Origin: Sphingopyxis sp.
Lineage (GTDB): Bacteria > Pseudomonadota > Alphaproteobacteria > Sphingomonadales > Sphingomonadaceae
Direction: 5' to 3'
NCBI RefSeq assembly: GCF_025869345.1
Contig: NZ_JAOZVW010000023.1
Location: 1 to 64,000, forward strand
DNA length: 64,000 nt
The notes beneath the pieces are model-generated. The model was not told where the DNA came from and made no database searches. It saw only the letters and a list, made by a program, of their open reading frames with translations. The position numbers and the translations under genes were made by a program. Within the stretch, counting starts at the first letter, position 1; every line of letters starts with the position of its first letter. This document shows positions 34,960-45,540 of this stretch, in pieces.

Positions 34960-37900
34960 TAATCCTTGCGATAGCGGATGCTGACATTGGTCTGGCCCGA
35001 TCCGCCCGCCTGGCTGAGCAGCGACAGCGCGCGCGTCAGACTGATCTCAAGCTGGGTCGCGGTATAGCCGCGCGCGTCGGTGATCACCTCCAGATAGATA
35101 TCCTTGGTGATATATTGCCCCGCCGCGAGCGCGGTGCCGCGCCCCGTCGTATCGTCGGGGCCGAGGACGCGCAGCCGGTCGATCCCCGCCGCCGACTGCA
35201 GCGCGCCGAGCGGGTTCAGGCCCCCGCCCCCGCTGCTCAGCGTGTTGAGCGAAGCGGCAAGCTGCACCGCCTGGAGCGGCGACAGCGAGGTGATCGAATC
35301 GCCGAACAGGATGCGCGAGACGATCTCGTCCTGCGGCAGGCCGGGAACGCTGGAAAAACTCACCTGCGGATTGCTCGCGCGGCCCGACACGTTCACCGAC
35401 ACCGTCACATTGTCGAAGGTATCGCTCGCGACGAGTTGCAGCGCCGGATCATAGGCGTCGCCGGTCGGGAACGTCACTTTCCCTTCCTCCAGCTCGAACG
35501 ACCGTCCCGCAAAGCCCAGCGTTCCGCGCACCAGCTCGACCTGGCCGGTCACGCGCGGATCGAGGGTCGTGCCCTTAAGCTGAATGTCGGCCTGCCATTC
35601 GGACTCGAGTCCCATGCCGGTGACGTAGATTTCGTCGCCCGCGCGCAAACGAATGTCGAGCCGGATGAGGTCGAACAGGCTCCCGCCGACCGCCGCGAGC
35701 CCGTCGCCACTGATCCGCCGCCGTCCTGTCGGCGGCTTGCGCCGCACACCCGTGAGAACCGGCACGGCAGCTGCCCCCTCGCGCACGATGCGATACCGCG
35801 TCTCGGGCAGGCGAAGGTCGCCCGACAAAAGCGCGGTCTGCCCCGCGACCTTTTCGAGCGTCAGCGTGCCCGTCGCGCGCGCCGCGATATTCTCGCTCCG
35901 CGCAAGCCGCGCATTGTCGAGCGTCGCGCTGAGATTCATCGGATAACCATCGGCCTGCGACAGGCTGACATAGCCCTTCGCATCGATGCTGCCGTCGCCC
36001 GCTGTCGCGGTGAGCTTTTCGATCTCCAGCCGGTTGCCGGTGAAGCGCCCGTCCACGACCATGTTGGTCAGCCGCGTGCCATAGGCCTGATTCTCATAGG
36101 TCATGCCGTTGCCCCGGATCACGCCATTGAGGCACGGATCATCGACCCGGCAGCTGAAATCGGCGGCGACCGCGATCGGTCCCGAAACCCCCTGCCCGGC
36201 AGGCCCAGCGAAGGAATAGAGCGTGTCGGCGGGGCCGTTGTAGCGCAGCCCGCCGCTCAGCGGCGCGGCGCGCAGCCGCGTCGTCCAGTCGCCCGCGCCG
36301 GGACCGAGCGGGCGGAGCGAGGCCTGCAGCCGCCCGATCACGCTGCCGCGCTTGCGGATCACCGCCCGCGCCTCGCCGCCGTCGCTGAGCAGCTTGCCCG
36401 CGAAATTGATGTCGACCGGCTGGCTGACTGTCGCCGCGGTGGTGCGCGTGAAGTCGCTGATCGTCAGCCGCGCATCAGCGCGCGGAAAGGCGTCGGCGTT
36501 CGTCTGCGCGAAATCGATGCTGCCCGTCGCGCGCCCGCCGAGCCCAAGCCCCGGATAGACGGCGTTGACGACCGCCATGTTCGCGCGATCGAGCCGGCTC
36601 TGGAGCATGATGCCCTCGCCGAAACGTCCCGCGACGCGCGCGCTGCTGCCGCGCCCGAGGTCGATCGTCGTCGGGAGCAGTTCGTAATCCTCCTTGTGCG
36701 GGATGATCCTGGCGGGAGAAACGGTGCGGAAATTGACCCCGGTCGCGCGGCCCTGCACCGACGCGCGCCAGAGGTCAGGCTGCAGGTCAGCGTTGGCGGC
36801 GATGCGGAAAGGCACACCGCTCGTCCCCTCGACGAGCGCCTGCGCCTGGCCACGCCCGTCGCGATAATCGATCTTCACCCGCCCGACCGCGATGTCATAA
36901 GTGCGAATCTGCGTATCGGCGATCTGGATATCGGCGACAATGCGCGGCTTGTCATAGAGAACGACGTCGGCATCGACGATCGCCGACCCGACCGCGAGCT
37001 TCGCGGCGCCGGGCAGCACGACATTGTTCGCGCGCACGTTGATCGCCGCTGCCTGATACTGGCCTTCGCCGCTCAGCCGGACGAGACCGCCAAGACCCTG
37101 TCCCGATGCGTCGAGCCGACCCTCGAACGGACCCGCAGCGCTTTTCACCAGCCGTCCGTGGAAGCCGATTCCCGACAGGTCGCCGCGCTCGATGTCGATC
37201 GTCATCGGCCCCGCCGCGGTCAGCAGCACGACGTCGGCCGACAGTGGGCCATAGTCGGTGTCGCCGGTCGCCGCGAGGCGGTAGCCGTTCGGCGCGCCAT
37301 TGATCTTCGCGACCAGATTGGCGAGCCCGATGCCGAGCCCCGGCCGGTCCGCCGTCACCACCGCGCGCGGATCGCTGATCGTTCCGGCAAGCTGGACGCC
37401 GACCGGGCCGTAATCGGTCGAATGCGCGCGCGCCGCGAGCTGAATCTGTCCATTGGGCGAATAGCTGCCCTGCCCGCCCGTCACCCGCAGGCGCGGCGCG
37501 GCGAGCCGCAGATTGGCGAAACGAACGATGCCGTCGGTGCCATAGCGCACGTCGCCGCTCGCCACCGCATTGCCGCCGAGGAAATCGCGAACCCCCGAAT
37601 TGAACAGCCGCGTCGAGCGCGCGCGCACCTTGCCGACGATCTCGAACCCGCCGCGCGGCGCAGTCTTCAGATCGGCGTTGGTGTCGATGTCGAACAGGCC
37701 GACGCTCTCGATGCGATAGTCGTTGACCCGTCCGTCGATCGCGCCGGTGTAGAAACCCTTGTTGAGATCGGCGATCACGATCGCCTTGGCATCGATCCGC
37801 GGCGAGCGGAGGCGCAGATTGTCGCTGAGGATGCGCCCATCCTTATAGGCGAGATCACCGTCGAGCCGCACCTGCACCAACGTCCCGCCCAGGGCGGTGT

Positions 37901-39185
37901 CGAGCCCGCGAATGCGCGCCGCGCGCCCGGCGACGGGCACGTAAATCTGATCGGCATCGACTCGCGCCTTGCCCGCGAGGCTCAGCGTCTCGACAATGAC
38001 GTCGTTGAAAGCGAGGGCATTGGCGTTCGCCTGATATTCCACCGTTGGCAGGTTGAACGCACCGTCGAGCTTTGCGGTCGCGCGCAAACCGTTGCCGCGC
38101 AGATTCGGCGCGAGCGCATCCGGGCGTAGCAGCACGAAGGCGAGGCTCAGCGCATCGTAACGGCTCTCGCCGAGATCGACCCCGCCGCTGATGCCAAGAC
38201 GGAAGGCGTCCGACGATAGCCGGCCGTCGAGATCGGCCTTGCGCTTGTCGAGCCGCGCGGTGACGTCGACCGCGGTCTCGCGGCTCAGCAGCGAAGCGAC
38301 GGGTCCCTCGGCGAGCAGCCGCGACGCCTGTGTCGTGCCCTTGACCGCGAACGTGCCGTCTCGCGCCGTCAGCGCGAGCCGCGCGAGCGGGTCGGTGCCG
38401 AGGTTGGCGATCAGCGAACCGTCCCATTTCGTCCAGTCGCCGCGCCCGCCGAGCTTCGCGGTCAGCGGCGCGGTGAACCCGCCCATCGCCGCGAGCACCC
38501 CGCCCTGCGGCGCGTTGAGGTCGAGCGTCGCGGCGAGGCGGTTCTTGTCGGGCACCGCATCGAGGACGAGCGCGAGCCTGTCGCCCCTGGCCTTCTCGCC
38601 GATCGTCTCCGCATTCGCGGTGACCTGCGCGCGGCGGTCGGCGATCGCGATCTTGCCGCTTAGCGTCGCGACCTGCCGCTCGCCAGTGATCGCGGGCTCG
38701 AAGATCAGCCGGTCGACGCGCAGGGTCCGCACGTCGATGTCGATGTCGGGGAGCAGCGGCTCGCCGGTGTCGGGCACCGGCTTGAAGGTCGGCAATTTCT
38801 CGACGACCAATGTTTTCGCGGTCGCCGAACGGACGTCGACATGATTCGACAGAAAGGCGAACGGCCGCCAGTCGATCCGGAGCTCGGGCGAACGCACGAA
38901 CACGCCCTTGGGATCGGACAACGAAAAATCGCGCACCACCATCTCACCGAACAGCGATCCGTCGAGCCGGCCGATGCCGATCTTCATCCCGTTCTCGAAC
39001 TCATATTTCTCGATCTGCGTCGCAACGAAGCGCCGTCCGGCGTCGCTGTTCAGCCCGATCAGGAACAGCGCGACCAGCGCGATCAGGCCGAGCAGCGCGA
39101 TTCCGGCGCCCTTGGCGATCCGGAACCCCAGCGACGGCCCCGCCGGCTTGTCGCCTTCGGTCGCGATGGCCGCGTCCTCCGCCAT
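34956..39185 (-). CDS. tamB: Translocation and assembly module TamB
   Basis: About 1400 aa beta-rich repeat protein with N-terminal TM, C-terminal DUF490-type region (GLPQDEIVSRILFGDSITSLSPLQAVQLAASL), next to tamA. Confidence 0.92.
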   Translation of the reverse strand: MAEDAAIATEGDKPAGPSLGFRIAKGAGIALLGLIALVALFLIGLNSDAGRRFVATQIEKYEFENGMKIGIGRLDGSLFGEMVVRDFSLSDPKGVFVRSPELRIDWRPFAFLSNHVDVRSATAKTLVVEKLPTFKPVPDTGEPLLPDIDIDVRTLRVDRLIFEPAITGERQVATLSGKIAIADRRAQVTANAETIGEKARGDRLALVLDAVPDKNRLAATLDLNAPQGGVLAAMGGFTAPLTAKLGGRGDWTKWDGSLIANLGTDPLARLALTARDGTFAVKGTTQASRLLAEGPVASLLSRETAVDVTARLDKRKADLDGRLSSDAFRLGISGGVDLGESRYDALSLAFVLLRPDALAPNLRGNGLRATAKLDGAFNLPTVEYQANANALAFNDVIVETLSLAGKARVDADQIYVPVAGRAARIRGLDTALGGTLVQVRLDGDLAYKDGRILSDNLRLRSPRIDAKAIVIADLNKGFYTGAIDGRVNDYRIESVGLFDIDTNADLKTAPRGGFEIVGKVRARSTRLFNSGVRDFLGGNAVASGDVRYGTDGIVRFANLRLAAPRLRVTGGQGSYSPNGQIQLAARAHSTDYGPVGVQLAGTISDPRAVVTADRPGLGIGLANLVAKINGAPNGYRLAATGDTDYGPLSADVVLLTAAGPMTIDIERGDLSGIGFHGRLVKSAAGPFEGRLDASGQGLGGLVRLSGEGQYQAAAINVRANNVVLPGAAKLAVGSAIVDADVVLYDKPRIVADIQIADTQIRTYDIAVGRVKIDYRDGRGQAQALVEGTSGVPFRIAANADLQPDLWRASVQGRATGVNFRTVSPARIIPHKEDYELLPTTIDLGRGSSARVAGRFGEGIMLQSRLDRANMAVVNAVYPGLGLGGRATGSIDFAQTNADAFPRADARLTISDFTRTTAATVSQPVDINFAGKLLSDGGEARAVIRKRGSVIGRLQASLRPLGPGAGDWTTRLRAAPLSGGLRYNGPADTLYSFAGPAGQGVSGPIAVAADFSCRVDDPCLNGVIRGNGMTYENQAYGTRLTNMVVDGRFTGNRLEIEKLTATAGDGSIDAKGYVSLSQADGYPMNLSATLDNARLARSENIAARATGTLTLEKVAGQTALLSGDLRLPETRYRIVREGAAAVPVLTGVRRKPPTGRRRISGDGLAAVGGSLFDLIRLDIRLRAGDEIYVTGMGLESEWQADIQLKGTTLDPRVTGQVELVRGTLGFAGRSFELEEGKVTFPTGDAYDPALQLVASDTFDNVTVSVNVSGRASNPQVSFSSVPGLPQDEIVSRILFGDSITSLSPLQAVQLAASLNTLSSGGGGLNPLGALQSAAGIDRLRVLGPDDTTGRGTALAAGQYITKDIYLEVITDARGYTATQLEISLTRALSLLSQAGGSGQTNVSIRYRKDY

Positions 39186-41539
39186 CAGAAGGCCTGGCCG
39201 ATCGAGACATAGACGGTGACGCGCGCCTCGCCCGGGCGCCTGCCGAGCGGCGTCGCGATGTCGAGCCGCATCGGCCCGAAATTGGTATAGAAGCGCCCAC
39301 CGATCCCCGCGCCGAAGCGCAGGTTCGAGAAATCGGGGGTCGATCCGCGATAGACCTGCCCGGCATCGAGGAAACCGACGATGCCGTAATTGCCGAAGCG
39401 ATAGCGCGCCTCGACCGCGGCCTCGTTGAGACTGCGCCCGCCGATCGGATCGTCGTTCGGGTCCTTGGGACCAAGCTCCTGATAGCCGAAGCCGCGCACT
39501 GACCCGCCGCCACCGGCATAGAAACGCCGCGATGGCGCCAGCCGTTCGCGTGCCGCGCCGACGATCGAGCCGACGCGCACCCGTCCCGCGAGCACGATAT
39601 TGTCGGTAACCGGATAATAGCCGCTCGCATCGACCTGCGTCCGTGCATAGGGCGAGAAATGGCCGGCGAGCGAGCCTTCGGGTTCGACCCGCGCGGTCAG
39701 CCGGAATCCCTTGGTCGGATCGAGCAAATTGTCGGTGCGGTCGATCCCGACCTGCCCGTTCAGCCCGACGATCGTGTAAAAGTCATTGACGCGCTGGCCG
39801 AGCGCAAAATCATAGTCGTCCTCGCGCGTCGCGATCAGTTCGGCGCCGAAAGCATAGGTCAGCTTCTTCTGCCAGATCGGCGTCGAGTCATAGCTGATGC
39901 GCGCCGCAACGCGGCCGGTGATCGCGTTGAACGCATTATAGCGGCTCCGCGTCGCCTCGGTGATCAGTTCGAACGTCCGGTCGCGGCGCCCGGCATTGGA
40001 ACGGCGCATCGTCACGCCCAGCGACTGCTCCTTCGTCCCGGCCACGGCCCGGCCGATCAGCGCGCCTTCGGGCGGGAAGAAGTTGCGGTGCGTCCAGCTC
40101 CCCTCGATGCGGATGCCCTGCCCCGTGCCATAGCCCGCATTCGCCGCGATCGTACGCGGCGGACCCGCCTGCTGGGTGACGAGCATGGTCACATATTCGC
40201 TGTCGTCGTCCGCGCTCTCACCCGTCGGCTGCGGCTCGACCGCGACGGTCGCGAACAGGCCGGTCGCGACGAGCGCCTGCCGCAGATCGTCGACCTTGCG
40301 GCTGTCATAGAGGTCGCCGCGCTTGAAGCGCGCGAGAACATCGACATGCTCGGCATCGAAAGCCAGCTTGCCGGTCGTCTCGATCCCACCGAAGCGCCCG
40401 CGCGCGCCGATGTCGACGGGGAGCGTATAAAGCCCCTTCCCCGTATCGCCGTCGAGCAGGATATCGCGCTGCCCGATCTTGGCGAAAGGATAGCCTTCCT
40501 GCGGCAGCTTGAGCGCGATCGCCGCTTCGGCACCCTGCACGCGCTGCGCAACGATCGGCTCGCCGACCACGAGCGGGAAATTGTCGTGGATCAACCCCGT
40601 CGGAATCGTCGGCTTCGCGTCGATGACGATGTCGGAGAACGTATAGCGCACGCCGGGCTTCACATCGATGACCGCGGTGATCGACCGATTGCGGGCCGCC
40701 GCGCCATTGGCTCCCGCCTCGGCTTCGCCGCGATCGATGCGCGTTTCGACGACGGCGTCATAATAGCCTTCGGAGGCGAGGATGCGCGACATCAACTCGG
40801 AATCGGCGCTGAGGCGCGCGCGGAGCATCGCGAAATTGTCGGCCTTGCCATCGCCGTCGTGGAGCGCCGACAGATCGTCGAACAGGTCGGCGAGATCGGC
40901 ATCGGTGCCATCGTCGGCTGCGGCGAGGCCGTTGACCTTTACCGCATAGTGGATCGTTCGCGTCTCGTTCTTGTCCTCGGGCTCGGCGAACTCGACCGGC
41001 GTGACATCGAAACTGTCGAGCGGCGGCAGCGGCGCGGCGAGTTCGGCATCGCTGATCGGTGCATCGCCGATGGCTTCGACGCTGTCGCCGTCCGCCAGCG
41101 CCGGCACCGGCGTGCCGTCCACCTGCGGCACATCGCCAGCGGCGGTTTCGGCCGGTGTTCCGGCCGCCTTCGCTTTCGCCGCCTCGGCCTGCCGGCGCTC
41201 GAACTCCGCGATCGATTCGAGCGGCCTGTCGAGTTCGGGGTCGTCCTCGGCGCTGATCGGCGGAATCGCGGACTTGAACTCCTCGTCGGGGATGATCGGC
41301 GCGACTTCGGGCAATTGCGCCTCGGGCGGCGGCGGGGTCGGCGCGGCGATATTTTGGGTTTCGGTCGCCTGCGGCTCCACCGTCGGCACGACCGCAGGCG
41401 GCGCCACATCGGTCTGCTGCGCGGCGGCGGCTCCGGTCCACGCAAGCCCGAACAGCGACGCGGACAGGATCAATCGCTGCCGACGCCGCATTTGCGGCGA
41501 AGGATCAAATTCGCGAGATTTATCAATATGACGCATCAT
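39185..41539 (-). CDS. tamA: Autotransporter assembly factor TamA (Omp85 family); start uncertain
   Basis: POTRA domains and C-terminal beta barrel (LDPTKGFRLTARVEPEGSLAG, YAGGGGSVRGFGYQELGPKD, FGPMRLDIATPLG...VYVSIGQAF). Confidence 0.9.
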   Translation of the reverse strand: MMRHIDKSREFDPSPQMRRRQRLILSASLFGLAWTGAAAAQQTDVAPPAVVPTVEPQATETQNIAAPTPPPPEAQLPEVAPIIPDEEFKSAIPPISAEDDPELDRPLESIAEFERRQAEAAKAKAAGTPAETAAGDVPQVDGTPVPALADGDSVEAIGDAPISDAELAAPLPPLDSFDVTPVEFAEPEDKNETRTIHYAVKVNGLAAADDGTDADLADLFDDLSALHDGDGKADNFAMLRARLSADSELMSRILASEGYYDAVVETRIDRGEAEAGANGAAARNRSITAVIDVKPGVRYTFSDIVIDAKPTIPTGLIHDNFPLVVGEPIVAQRVQGAEAAIALKLPQEGYPFAKIGQRDILLDGDTGKGLYTLPVDIGARGRFGGIETTGKLAFDAEHVDVLARFKRGDLYDSRKVDDLRQALVATGLFATVAVEPQPTGESADDDSEYVTMLVTQQAGPPRTIAANAGYGTGQGIRIEGSWTHRNFFPPEGALIGRAVAGTKEQSLGVTMRRSNAGRRDRTFELITEATRSRYNAFNAITGRVAARISYDSTPIWQKKLTYAFGAELIATREDDYDFALGQRVNDFYTIVGLNGQVGIDRTDNLLDPTKGFRLTARVEPEGSLAGHFSPYARTQVDASGYYPVTDNIVLAGRVRVGSIVGAARERLAPSRRFYAGGGGSVRGFGYQELGPKDPNDDPIGGRSLNEAAVEARYRFGNYGIVGFLDAGQVYRGSTPDFSNLRFGAGIGGRFYTNFGPMRLDIATPLGRRPGEARVTVYVSIGQAF

Positions 41540-41664
41540 GTCCCGGCCGATGCGCGTTTTTGGCTCGCGAGGCGTGGCTGTGCAACCCGAATCTCCCCTG
41601 TTTCCAAGCCAACTCTCCGGCAATGGGACAGTTCCCGGCGTTGCGGTGGTTCGAGGGAGCGGTG

Positions 41665-42834
41665 TCAGCTGTCGGCGCCGAACAGGTCGCGGCTGTAAAC
41701 CTTGCTCGCGACATCGGAGAGCTCGTCGGTCACCCGATTGGCGATGATGATGTCGGCCTCTGCCTTGAAGGCGGTCAGGTCGCGAACGACGCGCGAGTTG
41801 AACAGCCGATCCTCTTCGATGAGCGGCTCATAGACGACGACCTCGATCCCCTTGGCCTTGACCCGCTTCATCACTCCCAAAATGCTGCTGGCGCGGAAAT
41901 TATCCGATCCCGCCTTCATCGCCAGCCGGTGGATGCCGACGACGCGCGGGTTCCGCTTGATGATCTCCGCCGCGATGAAATCCTTGCGCGTCGTGTTCGA
42001 GGCGACGATCGCGGCGATCAGATTCTGCGGCACCTCCCTGTAATTCGCCAGCATCTGCTTGGTGTCCTTGGGCAGGCAATAGCCGCCATAGCCGAAGGAC
42101 GGATTGTTGTAGAAGCTGCCGATCCGGGGATCGAGGCACACCCCCTCGATCACCTGCCGCGAATCGACGCCGTGGGTTGCGGCATAGGTATCGAGTTCGT
42201 TGAAGAAGGCGACGCGCATCGCGAGATAGGTGTTGGCGAACAGCTTGATCGCCTCGGCCTCGGTATTGCCGGTGTGAAGGATCGCCGCATCAGGCTTGAG
42301 CGAAGCCTCCAGTAGCAGCCGGGCGAAATCCTCCGCGCGTGGGTGGGTATCGCCGACGATGATCCGCGACGGGTGGAGATTGTCGTAAAGCGCGCGCCCT
42401 TCGCGCAGGAATTCCGGCGAAAAGACGATGTTGTCCGACCCAGTTTCGGCGCGCATCCGGTCGGTAAAGCCGACCGGCACCGTCGACTTGACAATGACCA
42501 GCGCGTTCGGCGCCTGCTTCAGCGCATCGGCGATTACGGCCTCGACCGTGCTCGTGTTGAAATAATTGGTGTCGGGATCGTAATCAGTCGGCGTGGCGAT
42601 GACGACGAAATCGGCGCCGTCATAGGCAAGCGCCCGGTCGGTCGTCGCGAGGAGGTCGAGCGGCCGGCTCGCCAGATACTCCTCGATCTCGGGATCGGCG
42701 ATCGGCGAGGTCTTCGCGTTGATCATCTCGACCTTGCGCGCGTCGATATCGAGCGCGACGACGCGGTTGCGCTGGGCGAGCAAAACCGCATTCGATATGC
42801 CGACATAACCCGTGCCGACGACCGTGATCTTCAC
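41665..42834 (-). CDS. ugd: UDP-glucose/nucleotide-sugar dehydrogenase
   Basis: [76 protein letters not shown] start. Confidence 0.92.
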   Translation of the reverse strand: MKITVVGTGYVGISNAVLLAQRNRVVALDIDARKVEMINAKTSPIADPEIEEYLASRPLDLLATTDRALAYDGADFVVIATPTDYDPDTNYFNTSTVEAVIADALKQAPNALVIVKSTVPVGFTDRMRAETGSDNIVFSPEFLREGRALYDNLHPSRIIVGDTHPRAEDFARLLLEASLKPDAAILHTGNTEAEAIKLFANTYLAMRVAFFNELDTYAATHGVDSRQVIEGVCLDPRIGSFYNNPSFGYGGYCLPKDTKQMLANYREVPQNLIAAIVASNTTRKDFIAAEIIKRNPRVVGIHRLAMKAGSDNFRASSILGVMKRVKAKGIEVVVYEPLIEEDRLFNSRVVRDLTAFKAEADIIIANRVTDELSDVASKVYSRDLFGADS

Positions 42835-42937
42835 AGGCGTCGCCTGCTGCGCTTCTGCTTCGGGCAATGAACGATCCTCTGCTGGATATGGCGCGGTCCC
42901 TAGCAATTGCCGCGCAGCCACTCAACCCGCGTGCCCG

Positions 42938-44401
42938 TCAGGTGCCGCAGAAGGTTTTATAGGGACCGAATTCGGCAGGCGCCGGCCCCTCGAACAGCGC
43001 GCATTCGGGGCGCCGGGCATAGGGATTGCGCACGACTTCAAGCAATTCGAGCCACGCTGCAAGATCGCCTGCCTCGGCCGCACCCAGCGCCGCCTCGACC
43101 AGATGGTTGCGCGGGATATAGAGCGGATTCACCGCATCCATCGCCTCGGCGCGATTCAGCGGCGCGTCGGTCTCACGCGCCAGCCGCGCCCACCAGTCCG
43201 CGATCCACGGCACCATCGCGTCGGCGTCGGGCAATTGCGCCTCGAGCTCCGATCCGTCGCCGCGCAGCATCATCGCGAGACCGCGAAAGAACAGGGTGAA
43301 ATCGACCCGGTGGCGCTCGAGTTCGGCGAAGAGCGTGTCAAACAGTACAGTATCGCCCTCCTGCGCCTCGGTCAGCCCCAGTTTCCTGCGCAACCGCCCA
43401 TGCCAGACCGCGGCAAAGCGGCCCGGAACCTCGGCCACCAGCGCCTTCGCCGCCTCGACATCGGCGGCATCGACCGAGTGGATCGCGGGAAGCAGCGCTT
43501 CGGCAAAGCGCGCCATATTCCAGTGCATGATCTGCGGCTGGCGGCCATAGGCATAGCGGCCATGGGCGTCGATCGAGCTGAACACGGTGTTGGCGGCAAA
43601 GCGGTCCATGAAGGCGCACGGACCATAGTCGATCGTCTCGCCCGAAATCGCGACATTGTCGGTGTTCATGACGCCGTGAATGAAACCGACGCCCAGCCAG
43701 TGCGCGACAAGATCGCATTGCAGCCCGATCACCCGGTCGAGCAAGGCGAGGTGCGGATTGGGCGCCTCGACAAGATCGGGGAAATGGCGGCGGATGCTGT
43801 AGTCCGATAGCTGGACGACGTGATCGGCGCCGAAATGCGCCGCGAAGAACTGGAAGGTGCCGACGCGGATATGGCTGCTCGCGACGCGGGTCAGCACCGC
43901 GCCGGGATGCGCGCGTTCGCGCTGGACCCGATCGCCGGTCGCGACCGCGGCCAGCGCACGCGTCGTCGGCACGCCCATCGCCGCCATCGCTTCGGAGACG
44001 AGATATTCGCGCAGCACCGGCCCGATCGCGGCCTTGCCGTCGCCATTGCGCGAGAAAGGCGTCGGTCCCGACCCCTTGAGCTGCACGTCGAAGCGTGCGC
44101 CGTCGGGCGCGACGATTTCGCCAAGCAGCAGCGCGCGTCCGTCACCGAGCTGCGGCGAGAAATGCCCGAACTGATGCCCGGCATAGGCCAGCGCAAGCGG
44201 GTTCGCCCCACCGGGCAGGTCCTGCCCCGAAAAGAGACGCGCGATCACCTCGTCGCCCGCGTCGGCGCCATCGATCCCGAGCCGGCTCGCAAGCGCATGA
44301 TTGAAGGCAAGCAGCTTCGGCGCCGCGGGCTTCGCAGCTTCGGCGGGGGCGTAGAAGCCTGCCATGGCGTCATGAAAACTATTGTCGAACGCGAGATCCA
44401 T
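42938..44401 (-). CDS. selO: Protein adenylyltransferase SelO (YdiU/UPF0061)
   Basis: LALAYAGHQFGHFSPQLGDGRALLLGEI, DVQLKGSGPTPFSRNGDGKAAIGPVLREYLVSEAMAAMGVPTTRALAAV, GVMNTDNVAISGETIDYGPCAFMD. Confidence 0.95.
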   Translation of the reverse strand: MDLAFDNSFHDAMAGFYAPAEAAKPAAPKLLAFNHALASRLGIDGADAGDEVIARLFSGQDLPGGANPLALAYAGHQFGHFSPQLGDGRALLLGEIVAPDGARFDVQLKGSGPTPFSRNGDGKAAIGPVLREYLVSEAMAAMGVPTTRALAAVATGDRVQRERAHPGAVLTRVASSHIRVGTFQFFAAHFGADHVVQLSDYSIRRHFPDLVEAPNPHLALLDRVIGLQCDLVAHWLGVGFIHGVMNTDNVAISGETIDYGPCAFMDRFAANTVFSSIDAHGRYAYGRQPQIMHWNMARFAEALLPAIHSVDAADVEAAKALVAEVPGRFAAVWHGRLRRKLGLTEAQEGDTVLFDTLFAELERHRVDFTLFFRGLAMMLRGDGSELEAQLPDADAMVPWIADWWARLARETDAPLNRAEAMDAVNPLYIPRNHLVEAALGAAEAGDLAAWLELLEVVRNPYARRPECALFEGPAPAEFGPYKTFCGT

Positions 44402-44520
44402 CGTCCCTATGTCGAGCGCGACCGCTGCGATTGCAAGCATCGATGCGGTCCCTGCACACCTTAGCTGACGATCGATGAAGGCGATTGATCTTCCGCCAAT
44501 AGGCCGTCACAGGAGCGGAT

Positions 44521-45531
44521 ATGAAAGTCTTCGTAACCGGCGGAGCGGGCTATATCGGCAGCCATACGCTCGTCCAGCTTCTGACCGCGGGCCACGAAGT
44601 CTGCGTCTTCGACAATTATTGCAACAGCTCGCCGGTGGCGCTCGCACGGGTTCGCCAACTGACCAATCGCGACATGCGCGTGGTCGAGGCCGACATCTGC
44701 GAGGCCGACGCGCTGACGCGCGCGGTCACGGACTTCGCACCCGATGCGGTGGTTCATTTCGCGGGGTTGAAGGCCGTCGGGGAATCGAACGATATTCCGC
44801 TGCGTTATTATCAGACCAACGTCAGCGGAACGATGAACCTGCTCGGCGCGATGGACGCCGCGGGATGCCGGCGCATCGTCTTTTCCTCCTCCGCCACGGT
44901 ATATGGCGAGGCGCATTATCTGCCGTTCGACGAAAAGCATCCGATCGCGCCGACCAACCCTTATGGCCGCACCAAGGCGATGGCCGAGGGGGTGATCGCC
45001 GACTGGGCGCGGGCGACGCCCAATGCTTCGGCCGTCCTGCTGCGCTATTTCAACCCAGTCGGAGCCCATGAATCGGGCCGGATCGGCGAGGACCCGCAGG
45101 GCATTCCCAACAATCTGATGCCTTTTGTCGCACAGGTCGCGATCGGACGCCGCGACAAGCTGGCGATCTTCGGCGACGACTATGACACGCGCGACGGCAC
45201 GGGCGAGCGCGACTATATTCATGTCGCCGACCTCGCCGACGCCCATCTCGCCGCGCTCGACTACAGCGGAGGGGCGCAAGGCTGCGAAGCGATCAACGTC
45301 GGCACGGGCACCGGCATTACGGTGAAGGAACTCGTCGCCGCTTACGAGCGCGCGTGCGGCCATTCGCTCGCCGTCGAAATCGCACCGCGCCGTCCGGGCG
45401 ACGTCGCGAGCAGCTATGCGGCGACCGGCAAGGCGACCGATCTGCTCGGATGGTCGGCCAGACTCGATGCCGACGCGATGTGCGCATCGTCCTGGAAATG
45501 GCAGTCGGATAATCCCGCAGGCTATGACTGA
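44521..45531 (+). CDS. galE: UDP-glucose 4-epimerase
   Basis: MKVFVTGGAGYIGSHTLVQLLTAGHEVCVFDNYCNSSP, SSSATVYG, NPYGRTKAMAE, RDYIHVADLADAH. Confidence 0.94.
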   Translation: MKVFVTGGAGYIGSHTLVQLLTAGHEVCVFDNYCNSSPVALARVRQLTNRDMRVVEADICEADALTRAVTDFAPDAVVHFAGLKAVGESNDIPLRYYQTNVSGTMNLLGAMDAAGCRRIVFSSSATVYGEAHYLPFDEKHPIAPTNPYGRTKAMAEGVIADWARATPNASAVLLRYFNPVGAHESGRIGEDPQGIPNNLMPFVAQVAIGRRDKLAIFGDDYDTRDGTGERDYIHVADLADAHLAALDYSGGAQGCEAINVGTGTGITVKELVAAYERACGHSLAVEIAPRRPGDVASSYAATGKATDLLGWSARLDADAMCASSWKWQSDNPAGYD

Positions 45532-45540
45532 AGGCGGCGC

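Noticed and set aside
34776-38129. 1117-aa plus-strand ORF antisense to tamB
   Set aside because: Arg/Ala-rich shadow of the tamB coding strand; no recognisable domains.
39659-41698. 679-aa plus-strand ORF antisense to tamA
   Set aside because: Shadow ORF; minus strand encodes an Omp85-family protein.
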